Assembly (NCBI GenBank): GCA_902806065.1
Contig: CADCVE010000022.1
Location: 53,598 to 117,597, forward strand
Length of the DNA stretch: 64,000 nucleotides
Source of the DNA: an uncultured Rubrobacteraceae bacterium
GTDB lineage: Bacteria > Actinomycetota > Rubrobacteria > Rubrobacterales > Rubrobacteraceae
Direction of reading: 5' to 3'
Position numbers and translations under genes: made by a program. This document shows positions 1 through 7,980 of the stretch, piece by piece (position 1 is the first letter of the stretch; the number at the start of each line of letters is the position of its first letter). The notes under the pieces were generated by a model, which did not search any database, was not told the DNA's origin, and saw only the letters and a program-made list of their open reading frames with translations.

Positions 1-73
1 TCGAGCGGCCACACTACATCGCGGAGATTCTCGGAAGAGCACAGGGTTGCGAATACCAGTCGAGCCAGGTCTT

Positions 74-778
74 TCAGTTCTGTTCCGCAGTGAACCAATC
101 CGTGGCCTCACGCCCGATCGAGGGCGGGACCACATGGCCGCCCTCGAACTCCCGATATCGCACCTCGTAGCCGGCGCTCTCTAGCTGTGGGACGATCCTG
201 CGGCTGCAGCGGTCTACCGGGAGCCACCTGTCGCGCGTCCCGTGGGAGACAAAGACGCGCGGGGAACCTCTCTGCCCCGTCGGTACCATAAACCCCGGCG
301 AGAACGCCAGCACGTGCGTGAATAAGTCCCCGTTGGTGATCCCCAGTGAGAGCGCGTAGGAGGCCCCGTCGGAGTAGCCCCCTACCGCTATGCGCGACGG
401 ATCGACCACATAGCGGGAGAACGTTCCCTCCAAAGCCTGGTCGATGGCGGCAACATCCGAGCCGTACCGCCCGCGTCCCACGATAGCATCCCAAGTAGGC
501 CCACGCGACGTCAAGGCGAGCAGGATCAGCCCGGCCGCGTCCGCCTGCTGTCGGAGCAGGGCTAGACCGTCGCGCGCATCTTCGCCCGCGCCGTGCAGCA
601 GAAGCACCAGTGGGGCGGGATGGCTGGCCCGATAGGTAGCCGGGACATAGAGATAACCGCCGCGCGCGGCGCTAACCCCCAGTAACTGTAGGCCGACTGG
701 CGCCGCACGTGTGCCCCCCGGCTGTCCCACGGGGCGCGCCCGCAGGTGTCCTTCCGTGTGTCTGTTGTCTTCTACCAC
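74..778 (-). CDS. alpha/beta hydrolase (esterase / dienelactone-hydrolase-like)
   Basis: A 234-residue serine hydrolase, probably a cytoplasmic esterase; its substrate cannot be read from sequence. The core begins near residue 43 with an LVLLLHGAG oxyanion segment (57-65). The nucleophile elbow is GGYSDGAS with Ser136, Asp183 lies in the GTRDRWLP segment and His215 in GGHVVP, giving a complete triad in canonical order. The fold resembles the phospholipase/carboxylesterase and PHB-depolymerase-like branch. The start is a GTG without a clear ribosome binding site, and the first 30 residues look unconserved, so the true start may be downstream. No signal peptide is visible. It stands alone on the minus strand. 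Confidence 0.75.
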   Translation of the reverse strand: MVEDNRHTEGHLRARPVGQPGGTRAAPVGLQLLGVSAARGGYLYVPATYRASHPAPLVLLLHGAGEDARDGLALLRQQADAAGLILLALTSRGPTWDAIVGRGRYGSDVAAIDQALEGTFSRYVVDPSRIAVGGYSDGASYALSLGITNGDLFTHVLAFSPGFMVPTGQRGSPRVFVSHGTRDRWLPVDRCSRRIVPQLESAGYEVRYREFEGGHVVPPSIGREATDWFTAEQN

Positions 779-929
779 GCGCCCTTAGTGTTACCACAAC
801 CTTCAAGCAACACCCCTGAGGACGATCTCGATATGGCATCAACTTGCCCCTTAGAGAGCCGCGTCATCTGCGCACCTGTAGATCCAGCGATGCTAAGATT
901 GGGGCGTACTCCGAAGAGGGGGAGGCACT

Positions 930-1118
930 ATGACCCGAGACCAATTGCTGGAGAACCTGAGATGGCTCGCCGAGGGTAATCCCAAGTACGCGGGCACCGG
1001 CGAGGAGGGCCAGCAGAACGCCGTGGTCGCCCATCTGATGGCCGACGACTTCTTGCTTGCCTACGCCGACGATCAGGTAATCACCGAACTCTTCAACAGC
1101 ATACGCAGAAGTTACTAG
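930..1118 (+). CDS. small acidic protein of unknown function
   Basis: A 62-residue acidic protein that I do not recognise. The call rests on a strong purine-rich Shine-Dalgarno stretch (GAGGGGGAGG, a few bases before the ATG) and codon use like its neighbours. It has no membrane segment or signal peptide, and the sequence looks like one short, mainly helical domain (residues 3-15 and 26-50). It is followed by non-coding DNA holding a long hairpin that could end its transcript. No function can be inferred. Confidence 0.5.
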   Translation: MTRDQLLENLRWLAEGNPKYAGTGEEGQQNAVVAHLMADDFLLAYADDQVITELFNSIRRSY

Positions 1119-1592
1119 TCGTAAGGACCTGAACCAAGGTCGCTAACTCAACAATAGTGCGGTTTGGATGTGCTTACTAACCATACCTGCACCCTTTCGC
1201 CGCGCTAAGAAACGTTCTCGCGGCGGAGACAGCTATTACCCAGAAGGGGTAATAGCTGTCTCGTCTGAAACCTGCCGGTCACCAGGTTAGCGCCATAGAA
1301 GTATTCAACAACGCGCAGATAAGCTGAAAGCTTGACCTACGCTCTCCTGGTCACATACTAGAAGCCATTCATAAATAGGAACGAGGGTGTAACAAGACCC
1401 TCCTGTGGACAACAGAACCGACGTTTCTTCGGCCTTTTAACAGGTTGTTGCTATCCAGGAGCACGCAGCCGATAGGCACGACGAGTATTTATGAGATGAG
1501 TTCTATACAGATGAGACGTGACTTTACGAATCATCCTTGCCAGCCTAGGGTATAGGCGTATCGACGCCGACCTCGAGCGGAAGGACAAAGAT
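1119..1592. other. non-coding stretch between two small genes
   Basis: About 470 bases of lower GC content with no convincing coding frame. The only clear structure is the 16-bp perfect hairpin at 1225-1262, entered separately. The promoter of the following SPW-repeat gene should lie in its second half, but I cannot pick a -35/-10 pair with confidence. Confidence 0.5.
1226..1262. terminator. long perfect hairpin without a T-tract
   Basis: Bases 1226-1240 and 1248-1262 are perfect inverted repeats (15 bp). One further C-G pair (1241/1247) leaves a five-base loop AGAAG. No run of T follows on either strand, so this is not a classical intrinsic terminator. It lies about 110 bases past the small gene ending at 1118, which fits an I-shaped, U-tract-less terminator, but that role is inference. 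Confidence 0.45.
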
Positions 1593-1949
1593 TTGAACCT
1601 ACGAGTGATTCCAACCAGCGTTCATGGGATACTCGACTACTTAGCTAGCGGCGTAAACCTAGCCTTCCCGGCGTTGCTCGAGTTGGATGATGAACAGGCC
1701 GCGGCGCTAATTCCCCGCCTCGACGGCACAGCGGGGGCTGCTTACAGTCTGATCACCGACTACGAACTCGGCCTTCTCAAGGTCCTCCCGATGCCCGTTC
1801 ACCTGACATTTGATGCCGCAAAAGGAGCCCTGCTAGCGTCCTCGCCGTGGCTGTTCGGCTTCGCAAAAAACGGACCGCGCTATTGGCTACCGCATGTGCT
1901 TATAGGCACTGCGGATATACTGGCCGCGATGACGACCAAGACCGATTAG
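1593..1949 (+). CDS. SPW-repeat family membrane protein
   Basis: A small integral membrane protein of the SPW-repeat family (two to four hydrophobic helices, function unknown). Two copies of the signature can be seen: a VHGILDYL half near the N-terminus and an SPWLFGF half after residue 80. I start at the TTG at 1593 because GGAAGGA lies seven bases upstream and the family motif begins directly after it, giving 118 residues. An in-frame GTG at 1518 would add 25 residues but has no ribosome binding site and the added residues are unlike the family. A weak hairpin with a pyrimidine tail follows the stop. Confidence 0.65.
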   Translation: MNLRVIPTSVHGILDYLASGVNLAFPALLELDDEQAAALIPRLDGTAGAAYSLITDYELGLLKVLPMPVHLTFDAAKGALLASSPWLFGFAKNGPRYWLPHVLIGTADILAAMTTKTD

Positions 1950-1988
1950 AGGAACGTATATTTGGGTGTCATGTTCGCAAGTAGATCT

Positions 1989-2010
1989 AGGGTCTCTTTG
2001 CTGAGACCTT
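1989..2010 (+). terminator. possible terminator of the SPW-repeat gene
   Basis: A six-bp perfect stem GGTCTC/GAGACC (1991-1996 with 2003-2008), extended by a G-T and an A-T pair, with loop TTTGCT, followed by TTCTCTT. The stem is short and the U-tract broken, so the call is tentative. It sits just before the next gene's start at 2033. Confidence 0.35.
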
Positions 2011-2032
2011 CTCTTCCTGAGAAGTAGCAGCG

Positions 2033-2818
2033 ATGGGCCGTCTTAATGGAGTCCGCGGGCAGACGAAGATTCGGCCTTTACGGCATGAAATACAGGTGGG
2101 GGGATGGCCGATTGTCTACGAGGTGGCCGGGGAAGGAGAGCCCGTCGTCTTGGTTCATGGACTCTCGGGATCGACCCGCTGGTGGTTCCGGAACGTCCCG
2201 GCCATCGCCAAACGATACCGGGTTTACCTGGTCGATCTTCCGGGCTTCGGGACGATGCGTAGCTTGCGGCGAAGATTCGTCCTTGCCGAGACCGCTACTT
2301 GGCTCTCGGAATGGATGGAAGCCGTAGGCCTCGAGCGAGCGCATCTCGTCGGCCACTCGATGGGCGGCTACGTATCCGTCCGGCTCGCCGCCAGCCGACC
2401 GGAGCTGGTGAGTCATCTGGTACTGATCGCGCCCGCCGGAGTGCCGGCGGAGCGCTCCATGCTCGGGCACCTCGTCCCCCTCCTGCTTGCGGCCCACTAC
2501 GCGACCCCGGCCTTCATGCCGGTGCTCGTTCGGGACGCACTGAGGATGGGTCCCATAACTCTCTGGCGAGCGGCCCGGGATCTTTTGGCCGAGGACATTC
2601 GAGGAGACCTGCAAAATATCCAAGTCCCCACGCTACTCGTCTGGGGCGAGAAAGACCCCCTCATACCCCCGGCGGTCGGCGATCTCTTGAGAGCGGAGAT
2701 CCCCAACTCCCGCCTTCTCTTGCTGCAAAGGGCAGGTCACGTGCCCATGTTCGACCAGCCCAAGAACTTCGACGCAGCGCTCCTCGCCTTCCTGGCCGGA
2801 GAACTGGTTGGAGAGTAG
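2033..2818 (+). CDS. alpha/beta hydrolase
   Basis: A 261-residue alpha/beta hydrolase of the lipase/haloperoxidase-like class. The oxyanion segment VLVHGLSG (39-46), the nucleophile elbow VGHSMGGY with Ser109, acid Asp208 in GEKDPLIP and His236 in AGHVPMF form an intact triad. There is no signal peptide, so it is probably cytosolic; the substrate is unknown. It converges with another hydrolase on the minus strand, 83 bases away, whose Ser-Asp and Asp-His spacings are the same (99 and 28 residues), so the two may be diverged duplicates in inverted orientation. The ribosome binding site GAGAAG is weak. Confidence 0.8.
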   Translation: MGRLNGVRGQTKIRPLRHEIQVGGWPIVYEVAGEGEPVVLVHGLSGSTRWWFRNVPAIAKRYRVYLVDLPGFGTMRSLRRRFVLAETATWLSEWMEAVGLERAHLVGHSMGGYVSVRLAASRPELVSHLVLIAPAGVPAERSMLGHLVPLLLAAHYATPAFMPVLVRDALRMGPITLWRAARDLLAEDIRGDLQNIQVPTLLVWGEKDPLIPPAVGDLLRAEIPNSRLLLLQRAGHVPMFDQPKNFDAALLAFLAGELVGE

Positions 2819-2901
2819 CGTAGGCTACCAGGAGAGACTTGGGGCCAGCGAGGGTGGTGTTGTTAACCATGGCGCTTAACCCGGGTTCGCGCACACGCCG
2901 C

Positions 2902-3654
2902 TTACGCTTCTTTCCCTTTCTCGAGGAACTCTCGAATCACGTTAACGAGCTCTTCGGGCGCGCCGAAGTTGGCCGCATGGGCTGCCCCAGGCAAGACTAC
3001 AAGGCGGCTCTTCGGCAGAATCTGGACCATCTCCTCGGCCCAGCGCTGCGGGCAGATGGGATCCCGCGAACCGCGTACGACGAGCACCGGTGCCCGCAGA
3101 CGGGGGAGGTTCTCCTCTATACGGTCCTCCAGCGCATAGCGGAGCGTATGCCATCCCCGACGTGTGCCCGCCGCCAGATAGTCCCGCAGTTCGATGCTCA
3201 GAAGGGACGGGGGCTCGCGGGTCATGTCGAGGAGGAACCGCGCGACCTGCCGGGAGACGGAACGTCCGCGAGGATCCATAGTCGAACCCTGTAGCACGGC
3301 CCGCTCGACGAGTTCCGGGTAGCGCACGGCGAGGTCCGCTATGATCTGGCAGCCCATAGAGTTGCCGACGAGCACTGCCCTCTTCAACCCCACTGCATCC
3401 ATCCATGCGGAGAGAGCGTTGGAGAGCCCAGCCACATCCAGGGTGCGAGACGGCTTCTCGCTCTTACCAAAGCCAGGCAGGTCGGGCGCGTAGACTTGGT
3501 AGTGGCGCGCCAGACGCTTCAGAGTAGGAATCATGTAACGGCTGGAGACGATCAGGCCATGTACGAGGACTACGGTCGGACGTCCTTCAGGCACGGCCTC
3601 ATTCGAGATACGGTAATGTATCCGCAGGCCGTCGACACAAGCCCATTTGCTCAT
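2902..3654 (-). CDS. alpha/beta hydrolase
   Basis: A 250-residue alpha/beta hydrolase. From the ATG at 3654, the triad is Ser99 in VGNSMGCQ, Asp198 in GSRDPI and His226 in GAAHAANF; the cap region lies between residues 125 and 180. An in-frame start 30 bases upstream exists, but the hydrolase fold begins at MSKWACVDGLRIHY, so the downstream ATG is preferred (GGAAG about ten bases upstream). It is a likely paralogue of the convergent gene ending at 2818. It resembles meta-cleavage-product-hydrolase-like enzymes in general form, but no aromatic-degradation genes are nearby, so the substrate is open. Confidence 0.8.
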   Translation of the reverse strand: MSKWACVDGLRIHYRISNEAVPEGRPTVVLVHGLIVSSRYMIPTLKRLARHYQVYAPDLPGFGKSEKPSRTLDVAGLSNALSAWMDAVGLKRAVLVGNSMGCQIIADLAVRYPELVERAVLQGSTMDPRGRSVSRQVARFLLDMTREPPSLLSIELRDYLAAGTRRGWHTLRYALEDRIEENLPRLRAPVLVVRGSRDPICPQRWAEEMVQILPKSRLVVLPGAAHAANFGAPEELVNVIREFLEKGKEA

Positions 3655-3792
3655 AGGCGAGACTTCCGCAGGATCTCCTTCCATTCCAGGCGCGGTAGAT
3701 ACGATCCGCCGGTCCAGGGAATATCTGCTCGTATCTCTCTATCTCCCTCGGATCAGGCAAGGAGCCATTCCTATTGGCTGGCTTGGGGTTCT

Positions 3793-3829
3793 TACTTTCG
3801 GTTCAGAATTCGCACCTGAACCGAAAGTA
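3793..3829. terminator. 14-bp perfect hairpin between kinase and hydrolase genes
   Basis: Bases 3793-3806 pair perfectly with 3816-3829 around a nine-base loop. There is no T-run on either side. It lies 60 bases beyond the stop of the minus-strand ABC1 kinase gene and upstream of the minus-strand hydrolase, the position expected for a terminator of the kinase transcript. The absence of a U-tract makes it an I-shaped candidate like the one at 1226. Confidence 0.45.
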
Positions 3830-3888
3830 CCCCGTCAGAGCAATTTTCGATGCAAAGGCTGCAATAACGTCGCGTCAAAGATGTCGCG

Positions 3889-5598
3889 TCAGTCCTCCTG
3901 CACGTAGCGAGCCACGATCTCTATGGTATCCAAGTCCGGGTCGAGCTGACGAACCGTGCCGTCTATAAGGCCGATGGCGCGTCCCACGAGGAGCAGGTCA
4001 TTCGGGATGTGGCCGATGCTCGTGCCTAGCTTCAGCCCGAACTGCCCGAGGTCCGTTGCTTCTTCGTCTCCTTCTCCGTTAGCCTCTCCGGTCTGGTCGC
4101 TCCCGAACAGGACGCCGACGAGACCCAGGAGCGTATCGAGGTCGAGGTCCGGGCTAATGTCGAGTCCGGCCTTGCGCAGGGCGCCGGTGAGCGCGTCGAA
4201 GTCGCCTTCGGTGAGAGCCTCTATAGCTTCTTTCATGGCCGCGATGAGGTCTGGCGGCAGGTCTACGGTGAGGCCGTGATCGAGGAGTACGAGGACGGGG
4301 CCGTTTGGACCAGGTTTGACGAACAGGTTACCGGGGTGAGGGTCGGCGTGGAAGACGCCGCGCTGGAGTAGCTGCTCGGCGTAGACCTCCACGAGCAGTT
4401 CGGCGACCCGGCTGGGGTCGAGGCCAGCGTTGATCAGTCCTTCGCGGTCGGTGATCTTGACGCCCTCCGCGAGCTCCAGGACTAGCAGACGTCGCGTGTT
4501 CAGACCCTCTACTACCTCGGGGATGAGAACGTCGTCGCGGTGAGAGAGGGCTTTCTTCAGGTCCGAGATAAACCTGGCCTCGCGCTCAAAGTCCAGTTCC
4601 ATCGGGAGCGTCCAGCGGAGGTAGTCGAGGATCGGCTGCAGGTTGACGGAGGGTTCGAGGCGCGAGATGGCTTTGAAGATCCCTTCGAGCGCGGAGAGGT
4701 CGGCTTCGATCAGGCCCGCTATCCCGGGATACTGGACTTTGACTGCTACCTCTCTACCGTCTGTGAGACGGGCGCGGTGAACTTGGGCAATGGAGGCGGA
4801 GGCCAGAGGCTCGTGGTCGAACTCCGCGAAGGCCCCCTGGAGGGGGCGGCCGATCTCTTGCGATACCGCCCCCTCTATTACCGTCCACGGCTGCGGCGGT
4901 ACGCGATCCTGTAGCTCCGAGAGGATCTCGACGTACGCGGCGGGCAGCAGGTCCGGACGCGACGAGGCGAACTGGGCGGCCTTGATCAAGGTCCCACCCA
5001 GAGCCGCCGCGGCATCCAACACGCGCCCGGCCCCACGCCGATGCTGCAACTCCCAATCCTCATCCCGCACGAGACCCGGAGCCCACCGCGCCCTCTCCCG
5101 CAACGCCGCATACCCAACCCACAGATCGGCAGCTACAACCCCGAGCACGAACACCCGCGGCGAGGGAGCAGAAGCCGCGAGTTCGGCAAAGCCAGGGGCG
5201 AACCCGGAGCCGACCGCAAAGCCCGGCACGGACCCCGGGAAGGAGCCGGCCATTGCCTCGGCACTCTCGGAGGCCGCCCGTCCCAGACGCTCCGCCGCCG
5301 TGAGGTTGGCTGCGGTCCACAGAAACGTCTGGGCGCGTACCAGATCGCCGAAGCGAGCGAGAGAGGCGGCATCCGGCGGCCCTTCCCCGGCACCGACGAC
5401 GGCCCGCGTCTCCTCACCGGAGCGCCGCGAAGCCCGAGCAAGCACCTCCTCCGCCGCCCGCGTCTCGTCGCCCCACAACCGGGCAGCATCCACCAACCGC
5501 CGGTTGGCGGCGAACAGGGTCGAGCCGGCCTCCAGCCAGCTACGGGACAGGTTCTTCGCGGCCTCTGTATAGAACCGGGCCATCTCGTTAGGGTCCAT
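3889..5598 (-). CDS. ABC1/AarF/UbiB-family atypical kinase
   Basis: A 569-residue member of the ABC1/UbiB/ADCK family, atypical kinases or ATPases that support quinone or lipid metabolism at the membrane. Visible family elements are the N-terminal extension motif around Lys206, the Ala-rich loop ASASIAQVH (267-274), the ATP-binding Lys287 in VKVQYPG, the ELDFEREA segment (334-341), the catalytic loop HADPHPGN (Asp419, Asn424) and the metal-binding LLDHGL (Asp440). The usual KxGQ motif reads KAAQ. Residues 1-140 are an added Ala-rich helical region with a phasin-like look, not part of the kinase core. The C-terminus lacks obvious membrane helices. An excellent GAGGAG precedes the ATG. It is monocistronic here, and its lipid or quinone partner is not apparent. 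Confidence 0.85.
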   Translation of the reverse strand: MDPNEMARFYTEAAKNLSRSWLEAGSTLFAANRRLVDAARLWGDETRAAEEVLARASRRSGEETRAVVGAGEGPPDAASLARFGDLVRAQTFLWTAANLTAAERLGRAASESAEAMAGSFPGSVPGFAVGSGFAPGFAELAASAPSPRVFVLGVVAADLWVGYAALRERARWAPGLVRDEDWELQHRRGAGRVLDAAAALGGTLIKAAQFASSRPDLLPAAYVEILSELQDRVPPQPWTVIEGAVSQEIGRPLQGAFAEFDHEPLASASIAQVHRARLTDGREVAVKVQYPGIAGLIEADLSALEGIFKAISRLEPSVNLQPILDYLRWTLPMELDFEREARFISDLKKALSHRDDVLIPEVVEGLNTRRLLVLELAEGVKITDREGLINAGLDPSRVAELLVEVYAEQLLQRGVFHADPHPGNLFVKPGPNGPVLVLLDHGLTVDLPPDLIAAMKEAIEALTEGDFDALTGALRKAGLDISPDLDLDTLLGLVGVLFGSDQTGEANGEGDEEATDLGQFGLKLGTSIGHIPNDLLLVGRAIGLIDGTVRQLDPDLDTIEIVARYVQED

Positions 5599-5876
5599 CT
5601 CACACTCCTCGAAAATAAAGTAGAACGTGCCACCTCGTCACGCTTCGCAACACCTTGATTCTACGACGCAACATCAGCCCTGTACGGTAAGCATCCGCGG
5701 GAGTTAGTCAAGGCCCAGAGATTGAACCCCAGATATACTATACAGAGTATTGCATGCTGCTACATCTGGTGGCACACTTACAAGGCGTAGTGTTGTGGTG
5801 ATGTATGAGTCGTGGACATTCCTCACCTCCTCGAAGAGGTTGAGGCCCACCGAAGCGATCGGAACTATCCGGGTCT

Positions 5877-7184
5877 TTGTTTTTCGGTAAGTCACATGAG
5901 GTTTGGTGTTGGATCGGCCCGCGCAGACGGAGCACCCTGGTTGTGGTCGTGGTGGCGGTCTTATCCGCCCTTGCCTTCGCTGTTACCCCCAGGGAGGCAC
6001 ACTCACAGCAACTCCCCGGTGTGGAGGCGCTCCCGCAACCCGTGGAAGAAGTCACCGGGACGATAGCCGAGAAACCAGCCGGGATCTTCCCGAGCCGAAC
6101 GGAGCCTGAAGAGGTATCCCCACCACAGATGAGAGCCGGGAAACCTCTGGAGGAGGCACCCTTTGCGGAGATCTCAGCCGAGAAGCCATCCCCAGTGGAG
6201 GGGCCTTCAAGCGGAGGAACCCCGCTGCCGGGCTCCGGGCCTGAGCCCGGATTACAGGACGGGTTCGTAACCATGCCGGTGGAGCGAGCGGTAGAGTCCA
6301 TGCCGGTCGTCCGGCCTGAATCGGATATACAGATCAAGCTGGTTCCCGGGCAGACCGGCCGGTACGAACTCGCGCCATCTCTAGACGCCGGGGCATCGAC
6401 GCCAGCCTCCAGACTCGCGCCCGAATTACCGGATGGCGTCGAACCAGCAATCCGGCCAGACGAGCCGAAGCCGGACGTCGTGCCGTCTTCTGGTGTGGCA
6501 TTCGAACGGAACACCACCCTGGTGTCCGAGCCGGCGCTAGAGTTTGAGCCCGGCTCCGAAATCGTAGCTCCGGCCTCCGATTCTACGACGAATTCAGCTA
6601 CGACCCGGTTGATGCCTGCCCCCGTTGCCTTCGAGGAGAACGAATTGGTATCGCCGGATGCCGGGGAGGGGACGGCGCCGGTCTTTGCAGACCAGAGAGG
6701 GGAAGGAAATTATGTAGTGTCGAGCCTGCCAGGCTCCGTAAGCGGCGTTGCGGAGGCTGCTGAGAGCACCGCCGCGAGTGCTCTGGACGGTTTCGCGTAC
6801 GGGCCTCTCTTTCAGGCAGCGGCGAAGGAGAGAGGTTTTGGAGACGCAGCTTTTGCGGGTCTCGCCTCTACGGTAGAAGTAGAGGGTAACTCGCCTGTTA
6901 GCAGATTCCCGGAGCCGGAGTCCACCTCCGTGGGGCCTGACAGCCCAATGGAGAGTCCTTTGAGGGATATGCCGCAACCGGTCTCTCCCTTGGCGCCGCC
7001 GTCGGGAGCTTCTTTGTTAATGTCGGGCGGCGGCGGTCCAGGACCGGGTGGGCTTGCCCTGCTGCTGTGTATCCTGGTGTTTTGTTTGATGCTGTCGAGA
7101 CGAGGCAGCGAGCTCTTGTTAGCTCTACATAACTTACCAAAACCAAGCTCGGCCCCGCGATTGCCCCTGGAGCGTCCAGGATAG
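5877..7184 (+). CDS. exported Pro/Glu-rich protein with a C-terminal membrane anchor, unknown family
   Basis: A 435-residue protein that I do not recognise. Residues 15-38 form a signal peptide or anchor: an RRR stretch, a Val-rich hydrophobic core and an AHSQQ end typical of signal peptidase I sites. About 350 residues of low-complexity, Pro-, Glu-, Ser- and Gly-rich sequence follow. A Gly/Pro-rich linker leads to a short hydrophobic segment near 392-407, followed by SRRG and a 25-residue basic tail. This N-signal/C-anchor layout fits a surface-exposed stalk protein. No LPXTG motif is present. The start is uncertain: the TTG used has no ribosome binding site, and in-frame GTG codons within the Val-rich segment are alternatives. 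Confidence 0.55.
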   Translation: MFFGKSHEVWCWIGPRRRSTLVVVVVAVLSALAFAVTPREAHSQQLPGVEALPQPVEEVTGTIAEKPAGIFPSRTEPEEVSPPQMRAGKPLEEAPFAEISAEKPSPVEGPSSGGTPLPGSGPEPGLQDGFVTMPVERAVESMPVVRPESDIQIKLVPGQTGRYELAPSLDAGASTPASRLAPELPDGVEPAIRPDEPKPDVVPSSGVAFERNTTLVSEPALEFEPGSEIVAPASDSTTNSATTRLMPAPVAFEENELVSPDAGEGTAPVFADQRGEGNYVVSSLPGSVSGVAEAAESTAASALDGFAYGPLFQAAAKERGFGDAAFAGLASTVEVEGNSPVSRFPEPESTSVGPDSPMESPLRDMPQPVSPLAPPSGASLLMSGGGGPGPGGLALLLCILVFCLMLSRRGSELLLALHNLPKPSSAPRLPLERPG

Positions 7185-7398
7185 TATAGTTCGCTCCTGG
7201 ATCCACTCCTCCCACTCGCTGGCACCCGAGCCCCGGTGTAACACCAAGACCTACGCGAGCGCAACGTGGAGCCCGTCCTACAGTCAGGGGCGGCGAAGCA
7301 GGAGGGATCCAGCAAGGCAATCATCGGATGAAGGCCAATGGGTCGTTTCAGGCCTGACCAAGTCCGAGAACCAAATCAACGACGAAAAGGAGAACAAA

Positions 7399-7743
7399 TT
7401 GAGGAAGATAATGTTGTTGGCGGCGCTTCTGGCGATGATGATCGTCGCCGCCGTGCCGGCCATAGCGCAGGTTGGACAGGATTTCGAGCAGGAGTCCGAG
7501 AGCGGCGAGGTCGAGCAGGAGTTCGTGGTTACCAGCGAGGGTAGCAACGGCAACCAGTGTGTCGGCGTCAATGGCACCGCGAACACCGGCAACCTGCAGA
7601 CGCAGACCGGTACGATCCAGTACGCCTCGGATATCGAGGAGATCGAGCAGGACGAGATCGGCGACTCCTTGACGATCAACGAGGACCAGGAGTTCACGAC
7701 GACCTGCACGCAGGAAGTCAACCAGGCCGCTGCTGCCGGCTAA
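7399..7743 (+). CDS. small secreted acidic Gln/Glu-rich protein, unknown family
   Basis: A 114-residue precursor with a clear signal peptide: MRK, a 15-residue hydrophobic core and a VPAIAQ cleavage region near residue 23. The mature part is acidic, rich in Gln, Glu, Thr and Asn, and carries two cysteines (about 54 and 102) that could form a disulfide. Alternating Gln/Glu/Val/Thr stretches suggest a beta-rich or polymerising surface protein, but no family is recognised. It starts with TTG preceded by AAAAGGAG at good spacing. A strong intrinsic terminator follows, so it is probably a monocistronic, well-expressed gene. Confidence 0.65.
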   Translation: MRKIMLLAALLAMMIVAAVPAIAQVGQDFEQESESGEVEQEFVVTSEGSNGNQCVGVNGTANTGNLQTQTGTIQYASDIEEIEQDEIGDSLTINEDQEFTTTCTQEVNQAAAAG

Positions 7744-7831
7744 TAGCTGGTCGCTGCTAACGTCAGGCCGGGGAGCCGCGCTGGATAGCCGCTCCTCGAC
7801 CTGAAGAACCGGGGCTCTTTTATAGAAGTAG

Positions 7832-7864
7832 AGAGGGCGGGTCCTTTTGGACCCGCCCTCTTTT
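7832..7864 (+). terminator. strong intrinsic terminator
   Basis: A perfect 12-bp GC-rich stem (7833-7844 with 7849-7860) with loop TTTT, extended by an A-T pair, and followed by TTTT at 7861-7864. It lies 90 bases after the small secreted protein gene and insulates it from the acyl-CoA dehydrogenase operon that starts at 7981. Confidence 0.9.
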
Positions 7865-7980
7865 CGTCTCCTGTCGCAACGCCGGAAGTCTCTTCGTGGG
7901 CGCCGGTAAGCGGTTGGGGTAGACTGCTAATCGGTGGCAGCAAGGCTTTAGCCGCGAGACCGGGAAAGGCGTATCCACAC

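Noticed and set aside
746..979. 77-codon plus-strand frame upstream of the small acidic gene
   Set aside because: No ribosome binding site or domain; it overlaps both the 5' end of the hydrolase gene and the start of a better-supported gene at 930.
5877..7184. LPXTG-type sortase substrate
   Set aside because: The C-terminus has a hydrophobic segment and basic residues, but no LPXTG-like motif, and the tail after the segment is too long.
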